Shown: one piece after another, positions 22,950 through 31,914 of the stretch
Numbering within the stretch: the stretch's first letter is position 1
How the letters are laid out: every line of letters begins with the position of its first letter
Source of the DNA: an uncultured Faecalibacterium sp.
Lineage (GTDB): Bacteria; Bacillota; Clostridia; Oscillospirales; Ruminococcaceae
Direction of reading: 5' to 3'
Length of the DNA stretch: 37,131 bases
Assembly: GCA_904394215.1 (NCBI GenBank)
Contig: CAJFNF010000022.1
Span: 1-37,131, forward strand
The notes under the pieces: generated by a model
What the model was told of the DNA's origin: nothing
Databases searched by the model: none
Seen by the model: the letters and a program-made list of their open reading frames with translations, nothing else
Program-made: the position numbers and the translations under genes

Positions 22950-24581
22950 TTATGAACCCATGATTTTGTTGCTCTTTGCCCGATTGCATTTCCAGCATAA
23001 GGTCTGGAGGTTATCTTCTACGGTCCGACCGCCCTTGGACACAGGAATAATATGGTCGATCTCCAGCAAAAGATTCGGCTCAATACTGGTAGAGTTGCCA
23101 CAGTTGCAGCAGGTGAAGTGATCACGTGCTTTGATGAACTCCCGCAGTTTCTTTGTCATCAGTGTTCGCTGCTCTTTAGCAAAGGCAGTTGCTGTCAGTT
23201 TGCTTTCCAGCACCTTGATCAGCTCTGCAATGGTTTCTTCCGTCATGGGTACAGTAAACGACCTCTGTGCCATTCCGCCGCCAGAAGTATACGAAAATTT
23301 ATACTCTACCGTAAGCACACTCTCGTTAATCGTAGCAAATCCAAGCCGTGAATAAAAACCCGCTTCGTCCTCCTTCATAATAAAATCAGGGACATCGCCA
23401 AGGTACTGCTGATACTCTGCTTTGTAATTCTCAATAATTTGCTTTGCATCCTGTAACGTTTCAAGTTCTTCCACAAGATGATACAGTTTCTGGATCTGTT
23501 CAGGATATGCTTTTTTGTTGGGATAGAAGTACTTTACAATATACTCCAGCGGATTGTTTTCTGCGCTGGCAAATACTGCTGCTGAAACCTCAGCTGTAAA
23601 AGGCGTAATGGTCTTTTTATACGGACGAATATAGTTGTATTCGTCATCATTGACTGTTTCATTGCGAACTACTCTGGTGCCGAAGAGCCGAGAAATAGAC
23701 TGTACTTTCTCATTGATGTATTCATTGAATTCTCTTTGGGAGCTCATCAATGCTTCGCAGGTTTCTTTGATTTTCAGGAAATCAGGGGATTCATAATAGG
23801 TAAGGATCCGCTGATTGGCACTTACAATTTTATCAACCTCGCTCTTGATGTGATCCATGAAGTCTCCAATCAGAGACCATTCTTCACTTTCAAGGGATTT
23901 AATTTTCTTGATACTGTTCACGGCTCGATCAAACAACTGATTGATCAAGCCATCCAATCGTTTCTGGTTGTCCTTATTGACCAGAGAATCTCTATTGGTG
24001 TTTGCCTCATCAATGATGCTGTTTACACGCTCATAGTATTCGTGTTGTTTCTGATGAAGCGCTTCCTTCTGCTGCTCTTTTATGTATCGGTTGTATTCCC
24101 CTTTGCCCATCAGCAAAGAGGGATCTTTTTTGAATTTGTCGATCCTATATTGACTTACACCGACTTGTTTTGAACCCAAATTGTTTCCGGCCGACGATAT
24201 ATAAGTGACCTTAATTCTAAAGGCGCCTGCATTGCTGCGCAGCGCATCAATTTGTTTTTTGACCTTTTTATACTGAGGCCGCGATTTATATTCGTTGTCT
24301 TCAAGAAATTCTTCCAGCGTTGCCAGCACAGCGTCTTTCTTTTGAATGGTTTCTTCAGCCCTTGCGAGCATTTTGGGATTTTCTTTGAAAAACTTGATAT
24401 CATCGTATTTTTCCAATGCCTGACGGCTCTTGACAATGACAGACTCATCAAAATAAGGAACCACATTCCAATTAGAGAAACCTAGCTTACCTAAAATTTC
24501 AGCTTCTAGTTTCTTGTATTGCTGCTTTCGGAACGTCTCAATTGCAACAATCGCTAAGAGAATGATTAGCATCCATACCAT
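22950..24581 (-). CDS. Membrane-anchored coiled-coil HNH endonuclease
   Basis: A 543-residue protein with an N-terminal membrane segment (MVWMLIILLAIVAIETF), a long charged helical region (about 20-300) likely to form coiled coils, a middle domain with KPYKKTITPF-like and KFSYTSGGGMAQRSF sequences, and a C-terminal HNH nuclease (about 480-543) with CCNCGNS, LLEIDHIIPVSKGG and DNLQTLCWKCNRAK. The HNH part is complete, so it should bind metal and cut nucleic acid. I recognise no family for the middle region. AGGAAG precedes the ATG. It lies between hsdR and the CoiA-like gene on the same strand, and its composition is AT-rich like the cargo around it. Confidence 0.75.
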   Translation of the reverse strand: MVWMLIILLAIVAIETFRKQQYKKLEAEILGKLGFSNWNVVPYFDESVIVKSRQALEKYDDIKFFKENPKMLARAEETIQKKDAVLATLEEFLEDNEYKSRPQYKKVKKQIDALRSNAGAFRIKVTYISSAGNNLGSKQVGVSQYRIDKFKKDPSLLMGKGEYNRYIKEQQKEALHQKQHEYYERVNSIIDEANTNRDSLVNKDNQKRLDGLINQLFDRAVNSIKKIKSLESEEWSLIGDFMDHIKSEVDKIVSANQRILTYYESPDFLKIKETCEALMSSQREFNEYINEKVQSISRLFGTRVVRNETVNDDEYNYIRPYKKTITPFTAEVSAAVFASAENNPLEYIVKYFYPNKKAYPEQIQKLYHLVEELETLQDAKQIIENYKAEYQQYLGDVPDFIMKEDEAGFYSRLGFATINESVLTVEYKFSYTSGGGMAQRSFTVPMTEETIAELIKVLESKLTATAFAKEQRTLMTKKLREFIKARDHFTCCNCGNSTSIEPNLLLEIDHIIPVSKGGRTVEDNLQTLCWKCNRAKSNKIMGS

Positions 24582-24632
24582 TTTTCTTCTTCCTTTCTCT
24601 TCTTCTGTGAGCTGTACACTATTATGAATGGG

Positions 24633-24694
24633 CTAATTCGATCGCCTTGACATAGATTCACCCGCCTGCTTATCAAGATCGAATTCTGCTGATC
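24633..24694 (-). repeat. Copy of the leader-plus-start sequence of the CoiA-like gene, with a 6-codon frame
   Basis: A 50-base stretch (24645-24694) matches the segment before and around the CoiA-like start (22743-22792) at 35 of 50 places without gaps, including GATAAG, GGTGAATC, the ATG and CAAGG. Here the ATG opens only a 6-codon frame, MSRRSN, before a stop. It may be the remains of another gene start or a shared upstream element. Confidence 0.45.
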
Positions 24695-24695
24695 T

Positions 24696-27600
24696 TTATG
24701 CGGTCATATTGTCCGTCCACATCTCACACTGGTTGATGACCGTGCTGATGGCGGTGTCGTAGTCCTCCGGCGGGTACTTGTACTTTTTCAGCAGGTGCTT
24801 GACCATCTTCCGCATGGCGGCGCGGGCCGTGGTTTTCTTTTGCCAGTCAATGGTGCGGTTTTTGCGGAGCATCTCGGTCAGCTCCCGGGTCAGGTCGATC
24901 AGCTCGTTGTTCTGGTAGAAGTCTTTGATGTGCTCCGGTTTGGTCAGGGCATCGTAGAAGGCCAGCTCTTCCTGGGTCAGGCCCAGCTTCTTCCCATTGC
25001 TGTACTGTTCCGTGATCTCCTGGGCGGTTTTCAGCAGCTCCTGGATGACTTCCTCGTTGGTGATGAGGCCATTGTAATAGGCGTTCATCAGTTTGGTGAT
25101 CTTTTCCGAAAACTTCTGGGACTGGACCACGTTGGTCCGCTTGTAAATGGACACCTGTTCGGTCATCAGCTTTTTCAGGATTTCCACCGCGATGTTCTTC
25201 TCCTTCATGCGGGAGACTTCTTCCAGCACCGCCGGGTCAAAAAGGCTGATGCTTTCATCTTCCTGCTTGCTGTCAAACAGGCTGATGACGCCCTGACTCT
25301 GGATGCTGGCTTTCAGCAGCTCGTTGATCTGGGCGTTGATCTCTTTCAAGGACAGGGTCTTGCCGCCGGTGCCGCCATAGGTCACTTTTACTACGGTGGA
25401 GCGGACCGCCTCCATATAGGCTGCTTCGTGGAGCTCCTGGTCAGTGGTCATGCTGGAACAGAGGGACTGGGCCTGCTTGAGCAGCAGCGCCTCTTTCAGG
25501 AACAGATCTTTCCGCTCCTTGTGGTTGTGATCCAGCACAAAGTCGGCGCCCCCGGTCACCAGGCGCGCCATCACCAGAGGCGTACCGCCGATGAAGCCGC
25601 TGAAATCAAAGCCGTGCAGCAAGTCTTTGCAAACCTGAAGCTTCTCCTGGAACTTGGGATAAGCCACCTTGGCAATGTCCATATCACCATAGCGGGCCTG
25701 GTCCCGCTGGGTGTACTCCTTCATGGCGGCTTTCAGGGCCGAAGCAATCCCCACATAATCCACAATCAGGCCGCCCTCTTTGTCCTGAAAGACCCGGTTC
25801 ACCCGGGCGATGGCCTGCATCAGGTTATACCCGTGCATGGGCTTATAAACGTACATGGTGGCCAGGGACGGCACATCAAAGCCGGTCAGCCACATATCCA
25901 CCACAATGGCGATCTTCATGGGGTCGTCGTTGTCCTTGAACTTGCGGGCCAGCTCCTCTTTGTGGGCCTTGGTGCCGATGATGGGCCCCCAGTCCTCCGG
26001 GTCGGTTCTTCCGCTGGTCATGACCACCCCCACCTTCTCCTTCCAGGCCGGGCGCAGCTCCAGGATTTTCCGGTAAATCTTCATGGCGATGGGCCGGGAA
26101 TAGGCCACGATCATCGCCTTGCCGGTCAGGAGGTTGGCGCGGTATTTCTCATAGTGGGTGACGATGTCCTCACACAGGGACTGGATGGTGGAGTCCGCCC
26201 CCAGGACGCTCTCCATCTGGCCCAGCATCTTCTTGCTCTTTTCGATGGTCAGCGGGTCCGACTCCTGCTCCAGGGCGTCGTATGTAGCATCTATCAGGGC
26301 CAGGGTGTCTTTGTCCAGGTGCAGCTTGATGACCCGGCTCTCATAATAGACCGGACGGGTCGCGCCGTCCTCCACCGCCTGGGTCATATCATAGATGTCG
26401 ATATAATCCCCAAACACTTCCCGGGTGTTTCGGTCTTTGGCCGAAATCGGGGTCCCCGTGAAGCCTACATAGGTGGCATTGGGCAGGGCTTCCCGGATGA
26501 TCCGCGCATTCCCCACCACGGTGCGGGCTTCTTTCTCGCCCTGGACGTTCTCCTTCATGACCACCTTTTCTTCAAAGCCATACTGGCCCCGGTGGGCTTC
26601 GTCCGCCATCACCACAATGTTCCGCCGCTCAGACAGGGGCTTCTCGCCCCGCTCAAACTTGAACATGGTGGTAAAAATGATCCCGTTGGCCTGGCGGCCT
26701 TCCAGCAGCTTTTTCAGGTGCTCTTTGCTTTCCGCCTGGACCGGATCCTGACGCAGGAAGGCCGCGCACCGCGCAAACTGTGTATACAGCTGGTCGTCCA
26801 GGTCGATGCGGTCGGTCATCACCACAATCGTCGGGCTGTTCAGCGCCTTTTGCAGCAGATGGGCATAGAACACCATGGACAGGGATTTGCCGCTGCCCTG
26901 GGTATGCCAGAACACGCCGCCCTTGCCGTCGGTTTCGGCCGCGACTTTGGCCCTCTCGATGGCTTTTTTCACTGCGAAATACTGATGATACCCCGCCAGA
27001 ATCTTGGCCGGCTTCTGGCCGTCCCCCGAAAACAAAATGAAATTCTCCAGGAGATCCAGCAGCCGCTCCTTGCGGAACATCCCTTCAAAGAAGGTGTCAA
27101 ACCGGCTGCCGGCGGCTGTCTCGGTCTCGTCCGGGTCCTTGCGCTTCCACTCCATGAAGCGGTCCAGCCCCGCCGTGATGGTGCCCGCACGGCTGCTGGA
27201 AAGGTCGCTGATGACGCAGATGGCGTTATAGTAAAACAGGGACGGGATATCCTGCATATAGTTGCGGATCTGCCGGTAGGCGTTCTCCACCCCCACCTCA
27301 TCCTGGGAGGGGCTTTTCAGCTCCATCAGCACCAGGGGCAACCCGTTGACAAACAAAATCACATCCGGCCGGCGGGTGACCCCGTTTTCGGTGAAGGAGA
27401 ACTGATTCACCACCAGAAACTCGTTTTGGCCGGCGTTTTCATAGTCCACCAGCCGCACAATCCCCGACCGCTCCTCGCCGCCCGACGCATACTTCACCGT
27501 GATGCCGTTCTGCAGCCAGTCCATAAAGACCCGGTTTTTCTGCACAAGGCTCCCGCTGTCCAGGCTGTTCAGTTTCAGCACCGCCTCGTCGATGGCCTGC

Positions 27601-27773
27601 CCCGGCAAGGCCCCATTGATCCGCCGCAGGCTGGCCTCCAGCCGGTCATCCAGCAGCGGGCGGGTGGTATCTTCCCGGTCCAGATCGGGGGCGTAGATAT
27701 GGGTATACCCCATGGTTTCAAACAGTTCGATGACGGCCTGTTCAAAGGTATCTTCGGTAAAGATGGCGGGCAT
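24696..27773 (-). CDS. hsdR: Type I restriction endonuclease subunit R
   Basis: A 1025-residue motor and nuclease subunit. The N-terminal nuclease region (about 120-155) ends in PLVLMELKSP, the ExK of the PD-(D/E)XK site. The SF2 helicase begins with Walker A HTQGSGKSLS (about residue 290), then VMTDRIDLDDQL, DEAH in MADEAHRGQ (about 391), FTGTP, and DMWLTGFDVPSL with QAIARVNRVF further on. The C-terminal helical part should contact HsdM. The gene is full-length and GC-rich, unlike hsdS. Its cutting depends on HsdM2S, and hsdM here is broken (29594-31016), so it is probably inert unless another methylase subunit helps. Nine bases separate its start from the two-TM gene upstream. Confidence 0.95.
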   Translation of the reverse strand: MPAIFTEDTFEQAVIELFETMGYTHIYAPDLDREDTTRPLLDDRLEASLRRINGALPGQAIDEAVLKLNSLDSGSLVQKNRVFMDWLQNGITVKYASGGEERSGIVRLVDYENAGQNEFLVVNQFSFTENGVTRRPDVILFVNGLPLVLMELKSPSQDEVGVENAYRQIRNYMQDIPSLFYYNAICVISDLSSSRAGTITAGLDRFMEWKRKDPDETETAAGSRFDTFFEGMFRKERLLDLLENFILFSGDGQKPAKILAGYHQYFAVKKAIERAKVAAETDGKGGVFWHTQGSGKSLSMVFYAHLLQKALNSPTIVVMTDRIDLDDQLYTQFARCAAFLRQDPVQAESKEHLKKLLEGRQANGIIFTTMFKFERGEKPLSERRNIVVMADEAHRGQYGFEEKVVMKENVQGEKEARTVVGNARIIREALPNATYVGFTGTPISAKDRNTREVFGDYIDIYDMTQAVEDGATRPVYYESRVIKLHLDKDTLALIDATYDALEQESDPLTIEKSKKMLGQMESVLGADSTIQSLCEDIVTHYEKYRANLLTGKAMIVAYSRPIAMKIYRKILELRPAWKEKVGVVMTSGRTDPEDWGPIIGTKAHKEELARKFKDNDDPMKIAIVVDMWLTGFDVPSLATMYVYKPMHGYNLMQAIARVNRVFQDKEGGLIVDYVGIASALKAAMKEYTQRDQARYGDMDIAKVAYPKFQEKLQVCKDLLHGFDFSGFIGGTPLVMARLVTGGADFVLDHNHKERKDLFLKEALLLKQAQSLCSSMTTDQELHEAAYMEAVRSTVVKVTYGGTGGKTLSLKEINAQINELLKASIQSQGVISLFDSKQEDESISLFDPAVLEEVSRMKEKNIAVEILKKLMTEQVSIYKRTNVVQSQKFSEKITKLMNAYYNGLITNEEVIQELLKTAQEITEQYSNGKKLGLTQEELAFYDALTKPEHIKDFYQNNELIDLTRELTEMLRKNRTIDWQKKTTARAAMRKMVKHLLKKYKYPPEDYDTAISTVINQCEMWTDNMTA

Positions 27774-27784
27774 GGTGGGTCACC

Positions 27785-28435
27785 TCATTTTAAGTTCAGT
27801 TCTTTTTCCATTGTTTTTAAAATTTCTGCAAATTGCGCATCCTTTATCAATGTTAAAAAATCTTGAGTTTTATCTTCAAGTGTTTCTTTTCCATTTAAAT
27901 ATCCTGTTAGAATCTCCATCATTAAATTCATCACCTTTCTCATATATGTTAAAATTTTCTGGTCCTTGAACAAAAAAGAAAATTGGACAACTTTAAGCGC
28001 TATTAATGAAGACCGTTCTCGGACAAGCGAAACATCCGCCTTTTGCGTGTCTGCTGGAATTTTATAAAATGCTGCCAAAAAAGCCTTGTCTATATCTTTT
28101 TTTCGTTCTAGCATGGCAGCAAACAGTCTACAACTAATAGCTATATCATACAATTCATATCTTTTTTCAAACAGAGCAATCTTATTTTGTTTATCTGCAA
28201 CACGAACTGCAAACCATATTGCAGCAACCGATGCAGCCGCACTAAGAATAGATACACCCACTCCAAACCACGCCGCAAATCCTGAAACTGCATCCCAGCT
28301 GGTTTCAAATTGTTGAGGATATGTAATCCTATACCCGTTACAATATAGAACCACACCAATACCCAACAGTACAAGGATTGCAAGTAGGATTCCCAAGAGA
28401 AAAACAAACCATCTTTTCTTTGCTAGCTCTTTCAA
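27785..28435 (-). CDS. Two-TM membrane protein between hsdS and hsdR, unknown function
   Basis: A 216-residue protein beginning at TTG, overlapping the hsdS stop by 4 bases (TTGA), with GGAGG 10 bases upstream. Two membrane segments (about 8-31 and 51-75) are followed by DKQNKIALFEKRYELYD and a helical cytoplasmic domain of about 130 residues. Similar two-TM proteins with an FEKRxxxYD motif turn up as accessory genes in restriction or other defence loci, but no function is established. AT-rich like hsdS and unlike the flanking hsdR, so it seems to have been gained together with hsdS. Translational coupling to hsdS implies joint expression. Confidence 0.7.
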   Translation of the reverse strand: MKELAKKRWFVFLLGILLAILVLLGIGVVLYCNGYRITYPQQFETSWDAVSGFAAWFGVGVSILSAAASVAAIWFAVRVADKQNKIALFEKRYELYDIAISCRLFAAMLERKKDIDKAFLAAFYKIPADTQKADVSLVRERSSLIALKVVQFSFLFKDQKILTYMRKVMNLMMEILTGYLNGKETLEDKTQDFLTLIKDAQFAEILKTMEKELNLK

Positions 28436-29610
28436 ATTTTCACGTCCTCCACATCAATTTCCCCAGACATTAGCTTTGGAAGCAGGGTATCTCTCAATTC
28501 TTGAAGTTTTTTATTTTCCTTGAGATTGTAAAGTCGCATATTAAAAAGAGGCGATGCACAATTTTCGAAATCGGCTATATAGTGATCATCCTTTGGGAAA
28601 AGCAATTCAAAAGACTTAATGTCGCTTTGATTAAACCCGGCTTGAGCGCTTCGTCCGCCTTTATTGTTTATCCCTTCAAAGAATTCTTTTGATGACAAAT
28701 AGCATCTAAGAAATTCTCTGTAATAAGATTTACGTGGAAAAAACTTAGCAAGAGCCACATTGTATGCACCATTTAACCCAAAACAGATTCTCCCTAATGA
28801 AGCTCCATAACGTGCAATCATTATATCATCTTCTTGGCATAATTTATTCTTTTTCGAAATAGGAATGTAGGTTATATGTGCATTTGATTCGTAATCTCGA
28901 ATTTGAACAAACCGTACATATCCTTCTCGCTTTTCGCTCACAAATTCCGATGCTGGAGGTTGGCTTCCTCCTGCATAGTCCATTAAATCACTAAGAGAAA
29001 CCAATTCACATCGTTCTGGTGCATCTTCAAATTTTTGACGGATATGCGCAAACATCACTTGCGCTTGATGCTCCAAATTATCGTTTATCTTGTTGTTCAG
29101 TTCAATTTTATCGTCTAATCCACCTAGAATAGATGCAATTGCACATTGTGTTTGATAGTCTGGAATATCTACTACTATATTAGAGAAAGTTTCTCTTGTT
29201 ATCGTGTCAAATACTGAACCATGTGTTATTTTTTTCAGTTCTTTAATTTTATTTTTTAATAGATAGTATAAAAAAGATTTATTCAATCCATCTTTTGCAC
29301 GGACACCATAGCATGACTGATTAAAAGCCATTGGAAATGGAATCATTGCAAGCTCGCCAACCGTTCCTCTGGCAGAAATAATAATATCATCTTTCTGAAG
29401 CAGTTTTGTTGAACTGTTTAATAGTCCTTGTTCGCTTATATGCTTTTCAGTAGTATATACGTATCTATTATCATTATTAAAATCTTTTACTGATAACCAG
29501 GGAATGCTTCCATTCCAATATTCAGCAACAGAAGTTTTAGGTGTTCCCCCACCTATCAAGTCGATATATTTAATAAAAGTATCTTTTTTCCACTCAGATT
29601 TCATACCCAA
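28432..29610 (-). CDS. hsdS: Type I restriction-modification specificity subunit S
   Basis: A 392-residue DNA-recognition subunit with two target-recognition domains. TRD1 (about 1-165) opens WKKDTFIKYIDLIGGGTPKT; the central conserved region is QTQCAIASILGGLDDKIELN followed by NKINDNLE; TRD2 (about 200-370) contains SDLMDYAGGSQPP; the C-terminus ends in KLQELRDTLLPKLMSGEID. Both half-repeats appear complete, so a bipartite target is expected. The start overlaps the hsdM stop by about 17 bases. Composition is much more AT-rich than hsdM and hsdR, which suggests exchange of the specificity gene, a usual way for these systems to change target. Confidence 0.92.
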   Translation of the reverse strand: MGMKSEWKKDTFIKYIDLIGGGTPKTSVAEYWNGSIPWLSVKDFNNDNRYVYTTEKHISEQGLLNSSTKLLQKDDIIISARGTVGELAMIPFPMAFNQSCYGVRAKDGLNKSFLYYLLKNKIKELKKITHGSVFDTITRETFSNIVVDIPDYQTQCAIASILGGLDDKIELNNKINDNLEHQAQVMFAHIRQKFEDAPERCELVSLSDLMDYAGGSQPPASEFVSEKREGYVRFVQIRDYESNAHITYIPISKKNKLCQEDDIMIARYGASLGRICFGLNGAYNVALAKFFPRKSYYREFLRCYLSSKEFFEGINNKGGRSAQAGFNQSDIKSFELLFPKDDHYIADFENCASPLFNMRLYNLKENKKLQELRDTLLPKLMSGEIDVEDVKI

Positions 29611-31016
29611 TCGCCCCCAGTTGCTCCTTGATCTGCGCCTCCAGCTGGTGGGACTGGGCGAACAGGTCAGACAGTTCCCCGGTCAGGCGGGCCATCTTTT
29701 CCTCAAAGGGCTCGCCGTCGTCGGCCTGTTCCTCGATGCCCACATAGCGCCCCGGCGTGAGGATGTAGTCCTGCCGGGCGATTTCCTCGGTAGAGGCCAC
29801 GGCACAGAAGCCCTTGACATCTTCCAGGGTGCCCGCCGCAAAGGCCTGGTAGGTGCCGGCGATCTTCTGGATATCGGACTCGGACAGTTCCCGCAGCTTG
29901 CGGGTGACCATGGTGCCCATCTTGCGGGCGTCGATGAAAAGGGTCTTGCCCGGCTGCTTTTTGCGCCTGGACAAAAACCAGAGGGAAACCGGAATCTGGG
30001 TGGTGTAGAACAGCTGGGACGGCATGGCGACGATGCAGTTCACCAGATCGGCCTCGATGATGTTTTTGCGGATCTCGCCCTCGCCGCCCGACTGGGACGA
30101 CAGAGAACCGTTGGCCAGAACCATGCCCATCCGGCCGCCGGGGGCCAGATGATAGATCATGTGCTGCAGCCAGGCAAAGTTGGCGTTGCCGGCCGGCGGC
30201 ATCCCGTACTGCCAGCGCACGTCGTCTTTGAGCTGCTCCGCGCCCCAGTTGGACAGGTTAAAGGGCGGGTTTGCCATGATGTAGTCCGCCCGCAGGGTGG
30301 GGTGCTGATCGTCCAGGAAGGTATCCGCCGCATACTTGCCCAGATCCGGCTCAATGCCGCGGATGGCAAGGTTCATCTGGGCCAGCTTCCAGGTGGTGGG
30401 GTTGGCATCCTGGCCAGCAGGGGTCATACACCCGCCCTCGGAAGGGCTGGAGCACCTCCACCAGGGTCCGAACCACGCAGGACGGCGTGAAGAACTCGCC
30501 GCCCCGCTTGCCCTCCTGCTCGGCAAACATGGACAGACAGTATTCATAGGTGCGGCCCAGAATATCCTTCTCGCTGCCGCTGTCGATCATCTGAATGTTT
30601 GTGAACAGGTCCACCACATCGCCCAGACGGCGCTTGTCCAGTTCGGGGCGAGCAAAGTTTTTGGGCAGGATATCTTTCAGCCGGGGGTTTTCCTTTTCGA
30701 TGGCCCGCATGGCGTTGTCGATCACCTGGCCGATTTCAGGTGTATGGGCCTTGGCGGCAATCTCACTCCACCGCGCCCCGGCCGGGACGTAGAAAATCCC
30801 TTCCGACAGATACTCGTCCTGGTCTTCCTCGAAGCCGTCGCCATCTGCCACCAGCTGCTTATATTTCTCCTCGAAGCGGTCTGAGATGTATTTCAGGAAA
30901 ATCAATCCCAAAACCACGTTTTTGTATTCCGACGCGTCCAGGTTGCCGCGCAAAACGCAGGCAGCATTCCAGATCTGTTTTTCAAATCCGATGTCCGCGG
31001 TATTTTTCTCTGCCAT
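29594..31016 (-). pseudogene. hsdM: Type I methyltransferase subunit M, broken by a deletion over motif I
   Basis: The 5' part (from 31016, MAEKNTADIGFEKQIWNAAC) is a normal HsdM N-terminus through GGEFFTPSCVVRTLVEVLQP and GRVYDPC. It then loses frame near 30411-30420. The other frame resumes at QDANPTTWKLAQMNLAIRG and continues through IMANPPFNLSNWG (motif IV, NPPF) to the C-terminus at 29594. What is missing is the stretch that normally follows DPCCGSGGMF, including SAM-binding motif I, up to the GQE/DANP region: some 40 or more residues, and not a multiple of three bases. Neither piece can be an active methylase. The ribosome site GGAGG and the start are intact, so the damage is likely recent. 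Confidence 0.88.
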
Positions 31017-31043
31017 ACAGGTCCTCCAGATACATAAAACTTT

Positions 31044-31337
31044 CTAATGATTTATTATAGCACAGCTTGGCTTTTCGTTAAGGGACCAGTTACCCTTTTT
31101 GTCGATCTCCACAAACAAGCCGCAGATTTTTGGCCAAGCCTCTAAAAGATTCCGTTTTATTTTCAGCAGCTTTTCTGTGGTCAATGACAGATGAAAAAAT
31201 CCTTCGACAAAATATACATTTTTTCGCCTGAGAAATTTTTCTGTTATGCCCAACCCACCGGATTGATTCTTGTGAGCTTTTCTAAATCGTTCGACATATC
31301 GTTGACATCTGCATTTTTCAGTGGTACCCTGTTCCAC
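31044..31337 (-). CDS. Possible small protein upstream of hsdM (uncertain)
   Basis: A 97-residue frame beginning MEQGTTEKCRCQRYVERF and ending just before the hsdM promoter. It has no clear ribosome site, no recognised family and an overlapping frame on the other strand. The basic N-terminal half and mixed C-terminal half do not look like random translation of GC-rich DNA, but support is weak. Confidence 0.25.
   Translation of the reverse strand: MEQGTTEKCRCQRYVERFRKAHKNQSGGLGITEKFLRRKNVYFVEGFFHLSLTTEKLLKIKRNLLEAWPKICGLFVEIDKKGNWSLNEKPSCAIINH
31054..31059 (-). promoter_or_regulatory. Extended -10 promoter element of the hsd operon
   Basis: TATAAT on the reverse strand, preceded by TGC (extended -10), 38 bases before the hsdM ATG. 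The -35 position has no good match. Confidence 0.5.
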
Positions 31338-31349
31338 AACAAAGCCGCT

Positions 31350-31553
31350 TTACTCAATGAAAGCCACCATATTGCTTTGTTTTTCGCTCCGCAGCTTCAC
31401 CAAACTGTTTTGCCGCCATTCACCCACGACAAAATCTTTTGGTGCTGTGGAGCCTTTTTCTTTTCGAGAGACTTGCGGCCGGGCAAACGGTTTGCAATTC
31501 TTCATACGCACCTTGACAACTTCATCAGCCGTCCGGACTGGATACAGCGCCAT
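31350..31553 (-). CDS. Possible small basic protein (uncertain)
   Basis: A frame of 67 codons opening MALYPVRTADEVVKVRMKNC, rich in Lys and Arg, with a weak GAGG before the ATG; the frame also extends upstream without a ribosome site. No family recognised. With the adjoining frame at 31044-31337 it fills the roughly 700 bases between hsdM and the mobilization region, where nothing else is convincing. Confidence 0.25.
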   Translation of the reverse strand: MALYPVRTADEVVKVRMKNCKPFARPQVSRKEKGSTAPKDFVVGEWRQNSLVKLRSEKQSNMVAFIE

Positions 31554-31757
31554 GACCTCGCAGAACTGCGGGCGAGCCTGACAACGCCGCTGCAAAACAG
31601 GGGCAGGAACTTGATCCGGGGTGAACGGCGAACAACCACCGACACTTCCATCCACATTCACACTTCCATGCCCGACTTTGAAAACCTGCATCCGCTTTTG
31701 AATCTGGATTTTTAAAACTTAGGGAAAAAGCAGAAAGCAAGTATCGACCCGTGGCCA

Positions 31758-31900
31758 CAATTTCACAAATTGAAATTGCGCCGCACGCTCCGGTCGTACT
31801 TGTTGGGGAGTGCCTTCCCCAAACCCTGCTCTACACGCTCCGCGTGATTCTCGGCTGCGCCGTCTTTGTCTACATAGCTCCAAGGAGGAGCTGCCTAGAC
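31758..31900 (+). other. Candidate origin of transfer (oriT) and mobC leader
   Basis: Four inverted repeats stand in a row before mobC: CAATTTCA/TGAAATTG (31758-31765, 31771-31778), TTGGGGA/TCCCCAA (31803-31809, 31816-31822), CACGC/GCGTG (31834-31838, 31842-31846) and a compound stem GTCTA...TAGAC around AGCTCC/GGAGCT (31868-31900). Inverted repeats next to the mobC-relaxase genes are where the nick site of such elements normally lies. The exact nick cannot be read from sequence. Confidence 0.5.
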
Positions 31901-31914
31901 GACAAGGAGGTACA

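Noticed and set aside
24795..27866. A 1023-codon open frame on the forward strand opposite hsdR
   Set aside because: It mirrors hsdR, lacks a ribosome site and protein motifs, and is rich in His/Gly/Leu as expected from the complement of a GC-rich gene. HsdR on the other strand has every expected motif.
31191..31715. A 174-codon forward frame between hsdM and mobC
   Set aside because: Phe/His-rich without recognisable domain or ribosome site; it overlaps equally weak frames on the other strand, so the region is left as uncertain.
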